From Parus major (lineage: Eukaryota > Chordata > Aves > Passeriformes > Paridae), in NCBI RefSeq assembly GCF_001522545.3, contig NC_031797.1, positions 2,939,961-3,003,960 of the forward strand: DNA of 64,000 nucleotides, given 5' to 3'. Within the stretch, counting starts at the first letter, position 1; every line of letters starts with the position of its first letter. The notes beneath the pieces are model-generated. The model saw only the letters and a list, made by a program, of their open reading frames with translations. It made no database searches and was not told the origin of the DNA. Positions 1-10,800 of the stretch are shown here, in pieces. The translations under genes were made by a program, and so were the position numbers.

Positions 1-3000
1 GGCTTGCCAGGGCTCATCGGTGTTCATCCACCACTTCCTGCCCTGGGAATGAGAAAGCACAGGCTGGTGGGAGCAGGAACTGCTCCTCTGCCCCTCAAAT
101 CACAGCCCCTGAGCACTCAGGATATGCTGGGCACAGCACCTCCTCCCTCCATGCCTCCACTTCCCTAGTTTTTCACCATGTTTTCAGACAAGAGGGGGAT
201 ATTTAGGAATCTCTGCATTTCTCCCTTTTTACACTTTCAAAAGTGTAGCTTTCAAAACTTTTTTGTTTCAAAATCGATTCTGTTTTATTTCACTTGCCAG
301 AAGCTCCCACGTACCGTCAGCGGGTGGTCAGCCGAGTCCAGGATGTCCTCCATGATTTCATTGGCATAGTCCAGCCGCTCCTGCAAGGCGTTCTTCTTCT
401 TCAGCCCCGTCAGGTTGATGAGGTGGATCTTCAGCCAGTCAAGTCCCCTGGGCCCCAGCGGCCTCCCCTCTGCGAACAGCAGGATGGCCCGGGTGACATC
501 GTTCCCCAGGTGGTTGAAATAGGGCGGGCAAGGGTAAGTCCTGCCACGGAAGTCCATGTTGTGAGGGAACCAGAACACCTTGTCCCTGACGTAGTTGGCG
601 ATGGAGAGCTTGTAGAGCGCGTCCATGCGCAGGCTGTGCATCTCTGCAGTCTTCTTCTTGCACAGGAACAGCTCGTGCTTGAGGGACTTGCTCCAGGTGG
701 AGGAATGGCCGGGAGCAGTGGGAGGCTTGGGAGCCTCAGAGAGGGGTGGTGGGATGTCCAGCTTCTCATTCCCTTTGTCATTGAAGATGGAGATGATAAT
801 ATCCAGCACTGGCTGGTTGATCTTCCAGGCACAGATGCCCAGCTGGTTCAGGGCATCCAGCACAGGGTGAAGGTTCACGGGGGGACACTGCTCCAGAAGC
901 AGCTGGTGGTGGGTGGTCTCATCCATGAAGCGCATCAGCTTGGTGTCGTTGAGGACAAAGGCACCGAAACTGTGGGAGGTCCAGGGCACCGGGGGGCACA
1001 GCATGGGCATGGCAGAGGAGTTGAAGGTCAGCATGGTCTCTGCAGCATTTGACACAAGCTGAGAGAAGACAGGATGGGGCTTTATCAGCCCAACCTGGAG
1101 AGGAGGATCATCAGCAGAGGATTAGGGCTGGAGTGTGGAAGAGCATGTGGTCAGTCAGCCATTCTGTAAGGATCACACCAAGTAAGGAGAGCACCCACAC
1201 AGAATCAAGGGCTCCTCAAAGCCTCCCTGAGCAGGAATGGCAGCAAGGACAGGAAAGGCCCTTGCAAGGATCTGATTTTGAGAAAGGGGTATCCTACACA
1301 GCCCCAGAGCCCCCAGGGTGAGGCTCACCTGCCAGTTACTGTAGAAGGAGTAGACGTGGTAGAGGACAGGGATAGGCTTGGACTCCAGGCGACGATTGAG
1401 GATGTTCTTGGGCACCTTGACAGCCTTCACCAGGAGCTCCAGCATGTACATGCCCAGGCGCATGAGGAGCACACACGGCCAGCTGCAGTTCTTCAAGCTC
1501 AGGGAAGGCCCAAAGCCTGCTTCTCCCACCAGCTTCTCCCAGTACTCCCGTGGCAAGTACTGTTTAGGCTGGAAGGTGAAAGTGAAAATGGAGTCAGCTG
1601 GAGAGGCTTTGCTGGATGGGATCTATCTACCTGGGATGTAGTTCTGAGAAGGACTGTCCTATCTCTGTGTCCCCACAAGGTCCTCCCTGATAGGGGTGTT
1701 TGGGGAAGCAGGGCTGAGGAGGCTGGGGGAAGCCCAACAGTGAGAACAGGAACAGGGGCACTGCAAAGTCCTTCCTCTTGCCACATCCCAGTGCTGACAC
1801 CCTGTCCCCACAGCCCCTCCTGCCCAGATTGCAGACCTGCCTGCCCCTAAGAGCACTCAGCTCTGAGAACCTGCTCACCTGGTCCTTGAGGTGCCCAGAG
1901 CAGTGGCCTTGGCCCCCTTCTCCCCTCTTTCCTTTCCTGCCCTGCAAAGCCCAGAGCTTTCCTGCACGGGACAGACACCTGGCTCCTACCTGGCTGTCCT
2001 TTGCCAGCAGCTGGATGTAGTTCTCATAAATCTCCTGCACCTTCTCCAGCTGGCGGCTGCGCAGCTTCCTCTGGATGATGTACCTGTCATAGACTTTGGA
2101 GCCCAGCTCCCTGGCCAGGACTGCCAGGGACTCACCTTGTGGAGACAGATCATTGAGGACCTGGGAAAGGGGAAGGCAAAGAAGGTCTTAGGAAGGAGGA
2201 ACAGAGAGACACAGCAGAGAGACAGAGCAGGAGTTAAAGCTACTGTGCAGGGAGCACAGGAAGATGCTGATTTCCATGATACTGAGCAGATGGTGAGGAA
2301 GGAAAAACAACCAGGACAGAGCATGGATTTCTCTGGCTGCTCTGCAGAAGGAACAGACAGCCTGCACCTAAGAACCTGATAAAACTCTCAGGAAATTCCA
2401 ATTCTGATGGCTGAAGTTGGACATTAGTGCTCTGTGACAGCCCCATGGCTGATAGTCCAGCCCCACTCCTGTGAGGGCAGGGCAGGCTCCTACCTGCATC
2501 ATGATGTCCACATACTCCTCATCTGGCAGCAGACACAGGTAGGGGTAGAGGACGTTGTACTTTGACAGCCTCCTGGGCCTGGCCATGCTGCGCTTGGAAT
2601 TCTGCAGGGCCTGGAGGATGGCGCCGTGCCACTGGGAGCGGAGGGTGCCCAGCAGCTTTCGCTGCATGGAGAAGGAAGGAAGGGAGTTGGTCAGCATGAG
2701 CTGCCCCTTCTTCAGCTCATGGACCCTCAGCTGCCACCCACAGGCCCTGAGGGCTGTCCCCAGATCCTTTACCGCTTTGATAGCCTGTGGGGTCAGGGGC
2801 TTGGCTGCCTCCACTGACTCGATGGTTATGGTGTTCTTCAGCTCCATCTCCAGCTGCTGCTGGAAGCGCTCCTGCAACTCCTTCATGGAGAAATCCAGCT
2901 TGGGGTATGACACCATTGTCTCCTGCAATGGGAGAGAGGCAGTCAGAGCCAAAAGCAGGAGGAAGAGAAGCCGTGCTCATTCTCCCAGCTTCCCTGCAAG

Positions 3001-6000
3001 AGGCTTGTGGTACAATTCTGGGCTGAAAGGACCTTGCTGGGACCTCTGGGCCCAGAGGTCTGTGGTAGGCAAACCCCAGAGGCTGCTCTGCTCCTGTGTT
3101 ATGGCCAAGCACCTCCCCAAGCACCCCCCCTCCATCTCCAGCCCCTTACAAGCCCTCTGCTTTGCTGTTCCCCTGTAAGGCTGTAGGTAATGTCATTCAT
3201 TTAATGATTTGTGTGGGCTATTGAGCAGAGATCAGATTAAAAGCTTGTTCCTTTTTAGCCCTCCCCTGGGCTGTACCTAAGAACACCTGTGAACACCACC
3301 AGCTTCAACACCTCCCTGAGCGCTGTGGCTTACTCTGGAATAGAAGTCTTGGAGCAGAGAAGACTTAGAGATCTCGGGGCTGGGTGGAGGAGGCAGCTGG
3401 TAGTTGGGCTGAACAGTCCTGATGGCCCACAGCACCATCTCCTTCTCATCTTCCTCAAACAGGCACTTTTGGAAGAGCTCATCCACATGGAAGCCACTGC
3501 TGTTCAGCTGCTGCAGGTATCTGAGGAGGGGCAGACAGGACAGGCTTGATCTTCCCCAAGAGCCCGAGCATGTTGTATAGAAGCTGCCAGGGAAGGAGCT
3601 GTCTCAGCACAGCCCGTCCCACAAGGTCACCCGCCTCAGGTTACAGAGATCAGGTGTCCATCCCTCAGCCTGCACTGCTGCAGAGCTCCCTGGGCAGGGA
3701 GGCTGAGCTCCAGCCACTGCAGGACCCAGCTGCCCACAGGCAGCCCCACAGCCTGTGCTGCACTGCCACAGCTCCCACACCATCCAGCACAGTCACTGCC
3801 ATTCCCCTCAGAGTCAGCTGACTGGAGACATTCCCTTGAAGGCATCTACAACCTGTCAGCAGCCAAAGGACAGAGAGGCCAGTGATACATCCCTGAGGTT
3901 CAGCACTAATGCATCAGAAGCTTTCTCCATCCTTTGGAGAGGAGCTGGCTGTGCCTCCAGCCCCAGGCACTGCCCCTAGGCCCACCCTGTGGGATCTTCC
4001 AGGGCTCTTTTAGCTGCTGATTTTAGCACTGACACCTTCCTGTCCATTATGCTCCATGAAATCTACTCGAATCTCCTGACCAAGCTCCTCTGGAGAGCCC
4101 TGCAGGAACCAGGCGTGTGACTGAGCCCGCCAAAAAGAGCAAACTCCACACAAGTGCCATAAAAACAAATGGAGGAGCCAAGCCCCAGCAGGCAGCAATG
4201 GAGGGGCCAGACAGAGCAAGATGCCTGGGATGGGTGTGGAACCAAGGAGTTCCTGACTGAAGAAGGCCTCTCCCAGCCCAGCTCTGGGGAGAACAGTGCC
4301 TATTCTCACCTTCCACATCTCCTCTCCGTGCACAATCTCAGACAAACTCCCCAGAAGCTGGGAGTAGCAGGGAGGATGCTCTGCCCACCCCAAAATCTGA
4401 CCACGAGAAGTGGGTCAGAGCATCCAGATGGGAACACAGAAGAGACAGCTCTTCCTGACCCCAACCCACTGCATCTCCCATTCAACAAGCACAGGATGTG
4501 GAGCTGCTGCCCCCAAGGCTCAGCAGCACCTGAGGCAGGTGTTACCTCAAGATGACTTTGGGAGGAGATTGGTTCCGACCCATGCACACCAGGGCCACCG
4601 CGTAGGAGTCCAAGTTGGGCCGGAGGCCGGTGGACTCCAGCACGGAAAACAATCGGTCGATGCGGTTCAAGCAGCCCTGCAGGTGAGAAGGGAAGAAGGC
4701 TGTGGGCACTGAGAAGGGAAGGAGACTGTGGACACTGAGAAGGGAAGGAAGCTGTGGACACTGAGAAGGGAAGGAGTCTGTGGACACTGAGAAGGGAAGG
4801 AAGCTGTGGACACTGAGAAGGGAAGGAGTCTGTGGACACTGAGAAGGGAAGGAAGCTGTGGACACTGAGAAGGGAAGGAGGCTGTGGACACTGAGAAGGG
4901 AAGGAGGCTGTGGACACTGACACCAGTGGCCCTAAAGTCACAGCTCCATGCCCCTCTACTCCTGCTCAGATTTAGCCACATCTACCCTACCCTTTCCCCA
5001 CTCCCTTCTCCGTCTCAAAGCCACCTCACGTGGACCTGTGGCCTCATGCTACCTCAGTCCCTCTTGCCAGAAACACTGCTTCAACACTTGCTGAAGTGAC
5101 AACCACAGGTAAAACCAGCTGGAGGCTCTTCCTCACGAGCCAGCCCCTCTCCCACCTGGAGCACCCATGGCTCGGTACCTTCCTGGCCCAGATGCGCATC
5201 ACGATGTTGTAGGCACCGATGTCCAGCACCTTCTTCTTCACTGGAGAGCTGTGGCACAGCAGGAGGTACCGCTCGGCCTCCTCTGACTGCTGCAGGAACT
5301 GGAAGCACTCCAGGTTGGACTGAATGGTCTGCTGCAGGACCTGTTGGTTACTCTTGTCCTTTGGCATGCTCTGAGGCCTCTTCAGCTCTGCAGCTTCCTT
5401 TGCTTCCACCACCCTGGGCTTGCTGTGGGGGCTGCCAGAGCTCTGGTTCCAGGCAGTGGCTGCATTCATCTTTGGAATCTCTGGGCTCTTCATGGATTTT
5501 GCTTTGGTCTTGGCCTGGCCCTCCAGAGCCAGCTGGGAGGCAGCACTAGGCAATTCCTGCTTCATCTTCAGCTGCTGGATGTACATCTCCTTCTGCAACT
5601 TTTTGGCCCAGGCGCTGGACCGGGCCAGGCCATCACCCCGTGCCCTGGGAATGGGCTGGTTCTCCCTGGGGCCAGGGGCCACACCCTCCTGGTACTTGTC
5701 ATTGTCCACTGCAGCCAGTTCCACCTTGTCGACTGTCACCTCCGGGACGTTACTGCCTTGGAGCTGCTTCGCTCGAGCTTTGAGCACTAGTGGGAAACAG
5801 AGAGAAGTGATGAGAAACAAGGCACAGCAGAAGGCTCTGTCCTGTCCTCACCCTGGAAGTATCAGAATCATGCTCAAAGAAAAAAGGGTTCACACAAGAA
5901 CTTCTTCCTTGGCCAGCCCTGCTCCCAGATAGAGATATCAACCACTGTCCCTCTGAGATCTACCTGCAAGCTGGGGCCCACCCCAGCATCCCAGGAACCC

Positions 6001-6829
6001 ACCCCAGCATCCCAGAAACCCAGCAGTCTCACTGCCAGGTTAAAACCAACAACTCAGGCTGGCCTGACTGCTGTCTGCTCACTGCAGCTCTCCCAGCACT
6101 GACCTTCCAGCAGCTCTGTCCTCTCACAGGTGCCATTTCTGTTCTCCTTCTCCTTGGTGCTGGCAGAGGAGTAGCTCCTGAAGATTCTCCATGGAATCCC
6201 TGCCATGGAAGAAGGCAAAGACAGGGGGGTCAGAGGAAGCTTCACTCCCTGTCCCCCACTCTGCCCCATGGCCCCAGCTGGACACAGCATGGACAGAGTG
6301 ACTGAGGATGTTTCTCAGCTCAGCTGCTCCAGCAGCAGCATAGGAGGGCAGGAGGGACAGGGACACCCCTCACCCCCTGGAACCAGAGGCTCAGAAGGAA
6401 CATGACCTCAAGGACACCACAAACCCCAGAGCTGTGAACGGGGTGTCAGCACCCCAAGACCCCCAGAACCATCAGGTGCTATCCCACAGCTGGGACAGGT
6501 CCAAGATCTTCCGTATCAGTCCTTTGGAGAGTAACAAATCCCAGCACTTCCACAGGCCCGAGTCTATCCCTGGAGCGCTCACGACGCTAAAAGACCCTTC
6601 CATCTTCCAGGTGTATCCCAGAGAACGCTCAGGATCGTGGGACGTGCCGGCCCAGCTCCGTCCGCACACTCGGGCCGTGTCCTCGTCTCCTCGTGTCCCC
6701 GCCGGTCCCTCCATGTCCCTCTAGTGCCTCCGCGTCCCGCCGTGTCCGCCCGGGTCCCCATTCCCGCTCACCGGGCCCCTTCAGCCCTCCCGGGCCCCTC
6801 AGCACCGCCCGCAGCCTCAGCAGCGACAT
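1..6829 (-). CDS. POLRMT: POLRMT, mitochondrial RNA polymerase (5' 902 codons; 3' end outside window)
   Basis: Single-subunit phage-type RNA polymerase that transcribes mitochondrial DNA in the matrix with TFAM and TFB2M. Coding exons in transcript order: 6829-6772, 6199-6104, 5786-5179, 4676-4546, 3520-3334, 2922-2494, 2160-1990, 1568-1329, 1058-315, and 42-1 (cut by the window). All have GT-AG borders and the phases add up to 902 codons. The N-terminus (MSLLRLRAVLRGPGGLKG) is Arg/Leu-rich with no acid, as in a mitochondrial presequence. Residues about 52-254 are a low-conservation linker leading into the PPR region, which continues to about residue 340 (DSYAVALVCMGRNQ, YLQQLNSSGFHVDELF). 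The N-terminal and thumb parts of the polymerase domain follow. Exon 9 carries NMDFRGRTYPCPPYFNHLG and LGPRGLDWLKIHL, near-identical to human. Human POLRMT is 1,230 aa, so the palm and fingers with the catalytic aspartates lie to the left of base 1. Confidence 0.96.
315..1058 (-). CDS. POLRMT: POLRMT coding exon 9 (polymerase domain before the palm)
   Basis: 248-codon exon starting LVSNAAETM and ending ILDSADHPLT. The donor is ACG|GTACGT at 315/314. It joins GRKWWMNTDEPWQA at 42-1, reproducing the human HPLT-GRKWW junction. Motifs seen are MDFRGRTYPCPPYFNHLG and RPLGPRGLDWLKIHLINLTG. Confidence 0.95.
4546..4676 (-). CDS. POLRMT: POLRMT coding exon 4 (PPR region)
   Basis: 131-nt exon encoding GCLNRIDRLFSVLESTGLRP and DSYAVALVCMGRN, part of the pentatricopeptide-repeat region. 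Its acceptor AG lies at 4678-4677, only about 20 bp from a nine-copy 26-bp minisatellite whose minus strand also reads as pyrimidine tract plus CAG. It ends in phase 2 (AG) and joins exon 5 at 3520 (A TAC), giving ILR-YLQQLNSSG as in the human arrangement. Confidence 0.92.
4700..4925. repeat. 26-bp minisatellite, 9 copies, POLRMT intron 3
   Basis: The hexamer CTGTGG recurs at 4700, 4726, 4752, 4778, 4804, 4830, 4856, 4882 and 4908, an exact 26-bp period with only a few substitutions. The unit on the plus strand is CTGTGGACACTGAGAAGGGA followed by AGGAAG. Read on the minus (transcript) strand, each unit is a pyrimidine run followed by CTCAG and CCACAG, much like a 3' splice site. All three minus frames stay open through it. 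The array sits directly upstream of the real exon 4 acceptor. Confidence 0.97.
6772..6829 (-). CDS. POLRMT: POLRMT coding exon 1 (mitochondrial presequence)
   Basis: Starts at ATG 6829-6827 and ends at donor G|GTGAGC. It encodes 19 codons plus one base. The start was chosen because it is the first ATG that gives a basic, acid-free amphipathic leader and splices in phase to GIPWRIFRSYSSAS in exon 2. An upstream in-frame ATG nine codons earlier (MARGARGPG) is possible but sits against the NRF1-like promoter site. Confidence 0.85.
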
Positions 6830-6856
6830 CCCCGGGCCGCGCGCGCCGCGCGCCAC

Positions 6857-6868
6857 CGCGCACGCGCC
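6857..6868. promoter_or_regulatory. NRF1-like binding site, POLRMT promoter
   Basis: CGCGCACGCGCC matches the palindromic NRF1 consensus YGCGCAYGCGCR at all but the last base. It is 28-39 bp upstream of the POLRMT start codon. NRF1 control of mitochondrial transcription genes is well known; occupancy here is inferred. Confidence 0.6.
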
Positions 6869-6921
6869 TCCCCGCCGCTCCAGCGCGGGGCACGCCGGGA
6901 GCGCGAGTTCCGCCGAGCCGG

Positions 6922-6940
6922 ACTACAGCTCCCACAGTGC
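6922..6940 (+). promoter_or_regulatory. ZNF143/THAP11 (SBS) motif
   Basis: ACTACAGCTCCCACAGTGC fits the Staf/ZNF143 binding-site pattern ACTACAnnTCCCAnnnTGC. It lies about 95 bp upstream of the POLRMT ATG, in the space between the two divergent genes. Confidence 0.6.
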
Positions 6941-7412
6941 AGCGCGGCGGACACAACCCGCGCCCCCTGGCGGCCGTAGCGGCCCCGACGGGGTGGGTCG
7001 GGACGAGCGCGGATCCCGGGGCACGGCGGAGGCTCCGGGAGGTGGCGGAGCCCGGGAATGCGGTGGAGCCCGGCTGACCCGCGCCTCTCCGGCCCGAGCT
7101 CGGCGCCTCTCGGGTCGGGCCGCAGATGGACACCACCGTCCCCAGGTCCTGGGCCACAGCAGCACCGCGCCCTCCACCTCTTCCCACACTCTGTGCCCGC
7201 GGCGCTCGTCCCTTGTCCGCCCATCGCGGCTGACGGCGGATACCGGAGTGTGCGGTCCCCAACCGGACGCCCCACGGTCGTAGGCGAGTGACCGCGGCCG
7301 GTGACCCGGGACAGCCGTCGGGGCGCCGATTTATGAATGGGAGGCACAGCCCCAGCCTCCGTCCCGCCCATTCACCGCCCCGCCCCGGGCCGCCCATCCT
7401 TGGCCGCTCGCG

Positions 7413-7667
7413 NNNNNNNNNNNNNNNNNNNNNNNNNNNNNNNNNNNNNNNNNNNNNNNNNNNNNNNNNNNNNNNNNNNNNNNNNNNNNNNNNNNNNNNN
7501 NNNNNNNNNNNNNNNNNNNNNNNNNNNNNNNNNNNNNNNNNNNNNNNNNNNNNNNNNNNNNNNNNNNNNNNNNNNNNNNNNNNNNNNNNNNNNNNNNNNN
7601 NNNNNNNNNNNNNNNNNNNNNNNNNNNNNNNNNNNNNNNNNNNNNNNNNNNNNNNNNNNNNNNNNNN
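7413..7667. other. Assembly gap (255 N) hiding FGF22 5' end
   Basis: A run of N with CpG-island sequence on both sides. FGF22 coding sequence resumes in frame at 7668, so the start codon and signal peptide of FGF22 should be inside or just before this gap. Confidence 0.98.
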
Positions 7668-7800
7668 CGGCCCCCCCGCAGCTACGGGCATCTGGAGGGC
7701 GACGTGCGCTGGCGGCGGCTCTTCTCCGCCACCCGCTTCTTCCTGCGCATCGACGGCGGCGGCGGCGTGGAAGGGACGCGCTGGAGGGAGCGGCCGGGCA
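7668..7800 (+). CDS. FGF22: FGF22 coding exon 1 (partial)
   Basis: 44 codons plus one base are visible after the gap, ending in RERPG plus A, with donor A|GTGAGT at 7801. Intron 1 (7801-10669) is phase 1. Confidence 0.93.
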
Positions 7801-10800
7801 GTGAGTGGGGAGGGGACCGGGACGGGCACGGGGGAGAGTCGGGATCTGGGGCCGCCCCCCGCCCACGGCTGGCGAGAGCCCGGTCCCACCGGCTGCCGGG
7901 GCTGAGGCAGAGGCGGGCGCTGCCGGGGCTGGACGGGGGCGGAGGCTGGATGGAGGCGCCTCGGGTCGGCGACGGGACCCCTCCATGCCCAGCCCGGAGA
8001 GAGCCCGCACCTCTTCCCTCTGTGGAAATCTCAGCCGAAGTGTCTATTCCGCGAGAGCGGCGGGTCCCCGCAGTCCCCGCCGGCCGGGGCACGCCGCTCC
8101 CGGAGCACTACCGGCGCCGGCTGCCCTCGCCCCCGTCACTGCACTGTGGGAGCCATGAGAGGGGCGCGGACACCGGCGGGCACTGCCCGGGGACCCGGCG
8201 TTGCTTTCCCAGCCGTTGGGGTGTCCTAGGGGGTCTCTCGGGGGTCCTTTGTCCCATCTCGTCCTGCCAGTTCGTGATGCCCCCCCTGCCCTGCCTTTCC
8301 CAAGGACTGGGAGATCGCAGAATCATTCCCCCACTAAAACACTGGGGGGTGAGGAAAGGCTGAGGAGGAGGGGGGGATGTAGGAAGTTTTGCGGTGATGC
8401 TGGTCCCAGAATGGGGCATCTGTCAGATGTGGGACAGATGAACATCCCTGTTGGAGGGGTCCATGGAGCAACCCCTGCCTGCAGAGTGGGTTGGCACTTG
8501 TCACAGAGACAGCTGGGTGGACAGAGGGACAGAGTCCCCAAGGATGTGGCAGTCACTGTACGACTTAAGCAAGAGTCAGGGCTGCGAGTGCCTGGCTATC
8601 AGCTGCCCATGGGGGTGCAGGGTCACAGCCCCTGGACAGGGATAGGGGCACCAGGCTGACAGGACAGTAGCTGGACAAAGAGGGGGATATTGGGGGCCTT
8701 GGGAAAGGGGGATGCCTGAACATCTCCCCTGTGCCCTGACAGGGTGTTGGGGTTTGGGGCAGGAGGGCTGCAGCACCCCCAGCCCATGTCCTGGTCCAGC
8801 AGGGGCTGCACTATCTCCTGGCCAGCACAGGACATCTCCCAGCAGCCACAGGACCTGGGAGCCAAGCCCAGCCCAGGGAACCCTCCTGTGGTGTCGGAGG
8901 CTGTCGGGAGTCCCGACCAGGCACACTGCCAGCACAAAGCACCCCAACACGTTCCCCTGATGGTGTGGCCATGGGGCCTGGCAGGCGGAGCAGCTCCGGG
9001 CTGTACATGGGGCTCACTCTGCTTATCTGTGTGCGCCTGGGCTGGGCGCGGGCTCTGCTCCACAGCCCTCGCAGAAGCTGCTGGACCAGCCCCACTGGCA
9101 GCTCTAGGGTGGCGGGGGATCTTCCAGGGACTCCCCCACCTCAAGCCCTGCATCTGCCCCAGCCTCCTCGAGACCCCTCTGGGGATGAGTGTGAGACTGG
9201 GAGCACTGGGAGCTGGCTCTGACCAGGTACTGGCCGGGCACCTGCAAACAAAGGGCGGCAGAGCCGGCTAGAGCACTGGGAACAGAAGGGGGTTATTTTT
9301 AGAAAAGCACAAGTCCTTATAAATAGCAGCAGCTTCAGACAGTGATCAAGTGTGATGGATTCACAGGCATTCGCTCAGCCCTTCCCCTCCACAGCCTTGT
9401 CAGTGGCTTCCCTGGGCCGGGCCCTGCGGATCCCGGTGGCTGCCGGGACCGGTGGCAGCACTGAAGCAGCTGGGCTGAAAATCCCTGAGGAATGGAACGC
9501 CCAGGAGCCCTCACGCTGCCTCAGTGCTGTATCCACCCTGTCCGCTCGCAGCCTCCTGCAGGCAGGTGATGCCCAGGGAACTCCAGCAACGCTGGGAGGT
9601 TGATGAAAGCCCTTGTCCAGGGGCTGCAGTCCCCATGCTGTGTGTGCCGCCACCAGCCAGAGCCTCTGCGTGTCCTCCCACCCTGTCCAGCCGCGACAGC
9701 CCCTGCAGTGGTGTCCATAGGCAGATCCTGCTGTGGCTCCAGCCCTTCCTGCTGCCCTGCCCACATTGCTCTCACTGGACATTCCTTCTCCCCTCCGCAC
9801 TGCGCTGTGTGCCTGGCGGGCGGCAGGGCGGGCAGCGGCACTCGGGGCTGGCCGGCGTGAGGCACTGCAGGAATCCAGAGGCCCCGATGATGCTCTGGGT
9901 GTTTCCCGTGCCAGAGCCGCTGGTCTGACCGCATGCCTTTCCCATTAGCGGCCGAGCAGGAGTTCGGCGGTCGGGGCACACACACGCCAGCCCAGCTGTG
10001 GCTTCGTCGCCCGGCTGCAGCCGCCCCCCGGGCTCATCCTCACGTCCTGCAGTGCTCCTTCACCCGCCAGCCCGCAGTGCTGAGCACGGGGCCGTTTGTC
10101 CTCGTTTGTGCCACCAGGCAATCGGGTATCCACGGACGGCACTGTCCTGGCCCATTCCTGCCCCTGCAAACTTCTGTCCGTGTGTCTTTGTCCACCGTAA
10201 CACAATGTGTGCTGTCGCTGCCACCCCCGCGCACACTTTGCCACTCCAGGAGCCACGCCAGCCTCAGTGCCCGGCGTGTGCCGGGGCCGGGTGCTGCGGG
10301 AGGCAGGTCAGGTCCCCGGGGCACTGTGGGCGCGTTGGGGATGGATGCACGGGCAGAGCTGCCAGTGAAGGGAGGACACACATGAGGGTTGTGCTTGGCA
10401 TCGCTCCCGCACAGCCCAGCTCCTGGGAAGTGGCTGGACCCTGGGGAGGAGAGGAGTAAAGATCAAACCTTCTTTGGATCAGAGGTTCCCCCTCCCACTC
10501 CCAGCTTGCACAGCAGCCCTTGTTCCGCTGACTGCTTGGCTCTGGGTGAGGATCAGCAGCTCCCTCTCTCTGGAGGCACACTGCAGCCACAGACCCAGCA
10601 TTGGGGCAGGGCCCCTCGGGGAGGTTGCCTGTCCGTCCCTCTCTCATGCCATGCTTCCCTGTCCTGCAGGCATCGTCGAGATCCGGTCGGTGCGTGTTGG
10701 CGTCGTGGCCATCCGGGCGGTGCACACCGGCTTCTACCTGGCCATGAACAAGCGGGGGAGGCTCTACGGGTCGGTAGGTCGGACGCTGCCTCCTGGGAGG

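Larger units (their letters stand above)
6600..7412. promoter_or_regulatory. CpG island and probable POLRMT (and FGF22-side) promoter
   Basis: Dense CpG from about 6600, through the gap, to about 8170. Close to the POLRMT ATG are a near-consensus NRF1 site (CGCGCACGCGCC, 6857-6868) and an SBS/ZNF143-THAP11-like motif (ACTACAGCTCCCACAGTGC, 6922-6940). Both are typical of promoters of nuclear genes for mitochondrial proteins. There is no TATA box on the POLRMT side. The FGF22 first exon lies only about 0.8 kb away on the other strand, so a shared or bidirectional promoter is possible. That is inference. Confidence 0.75.

Noticed and set aside
294..314. POLRMT exon 9 extended to a donor at 293
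   Set aside because: It would insert VRGSFWQ before GRKWW. The upstream donor GTACGT is stronger and reproduces the conserved junction.
4306..4393. Possible extra POLRMT exon between exons 4 and 5
   Set aside because: It has an acceptor-like CAG and an open frame, but exon 4 (ending AG) joins directly to 3520 (A TAC) and gives a human-like sequence. This segment has no match.
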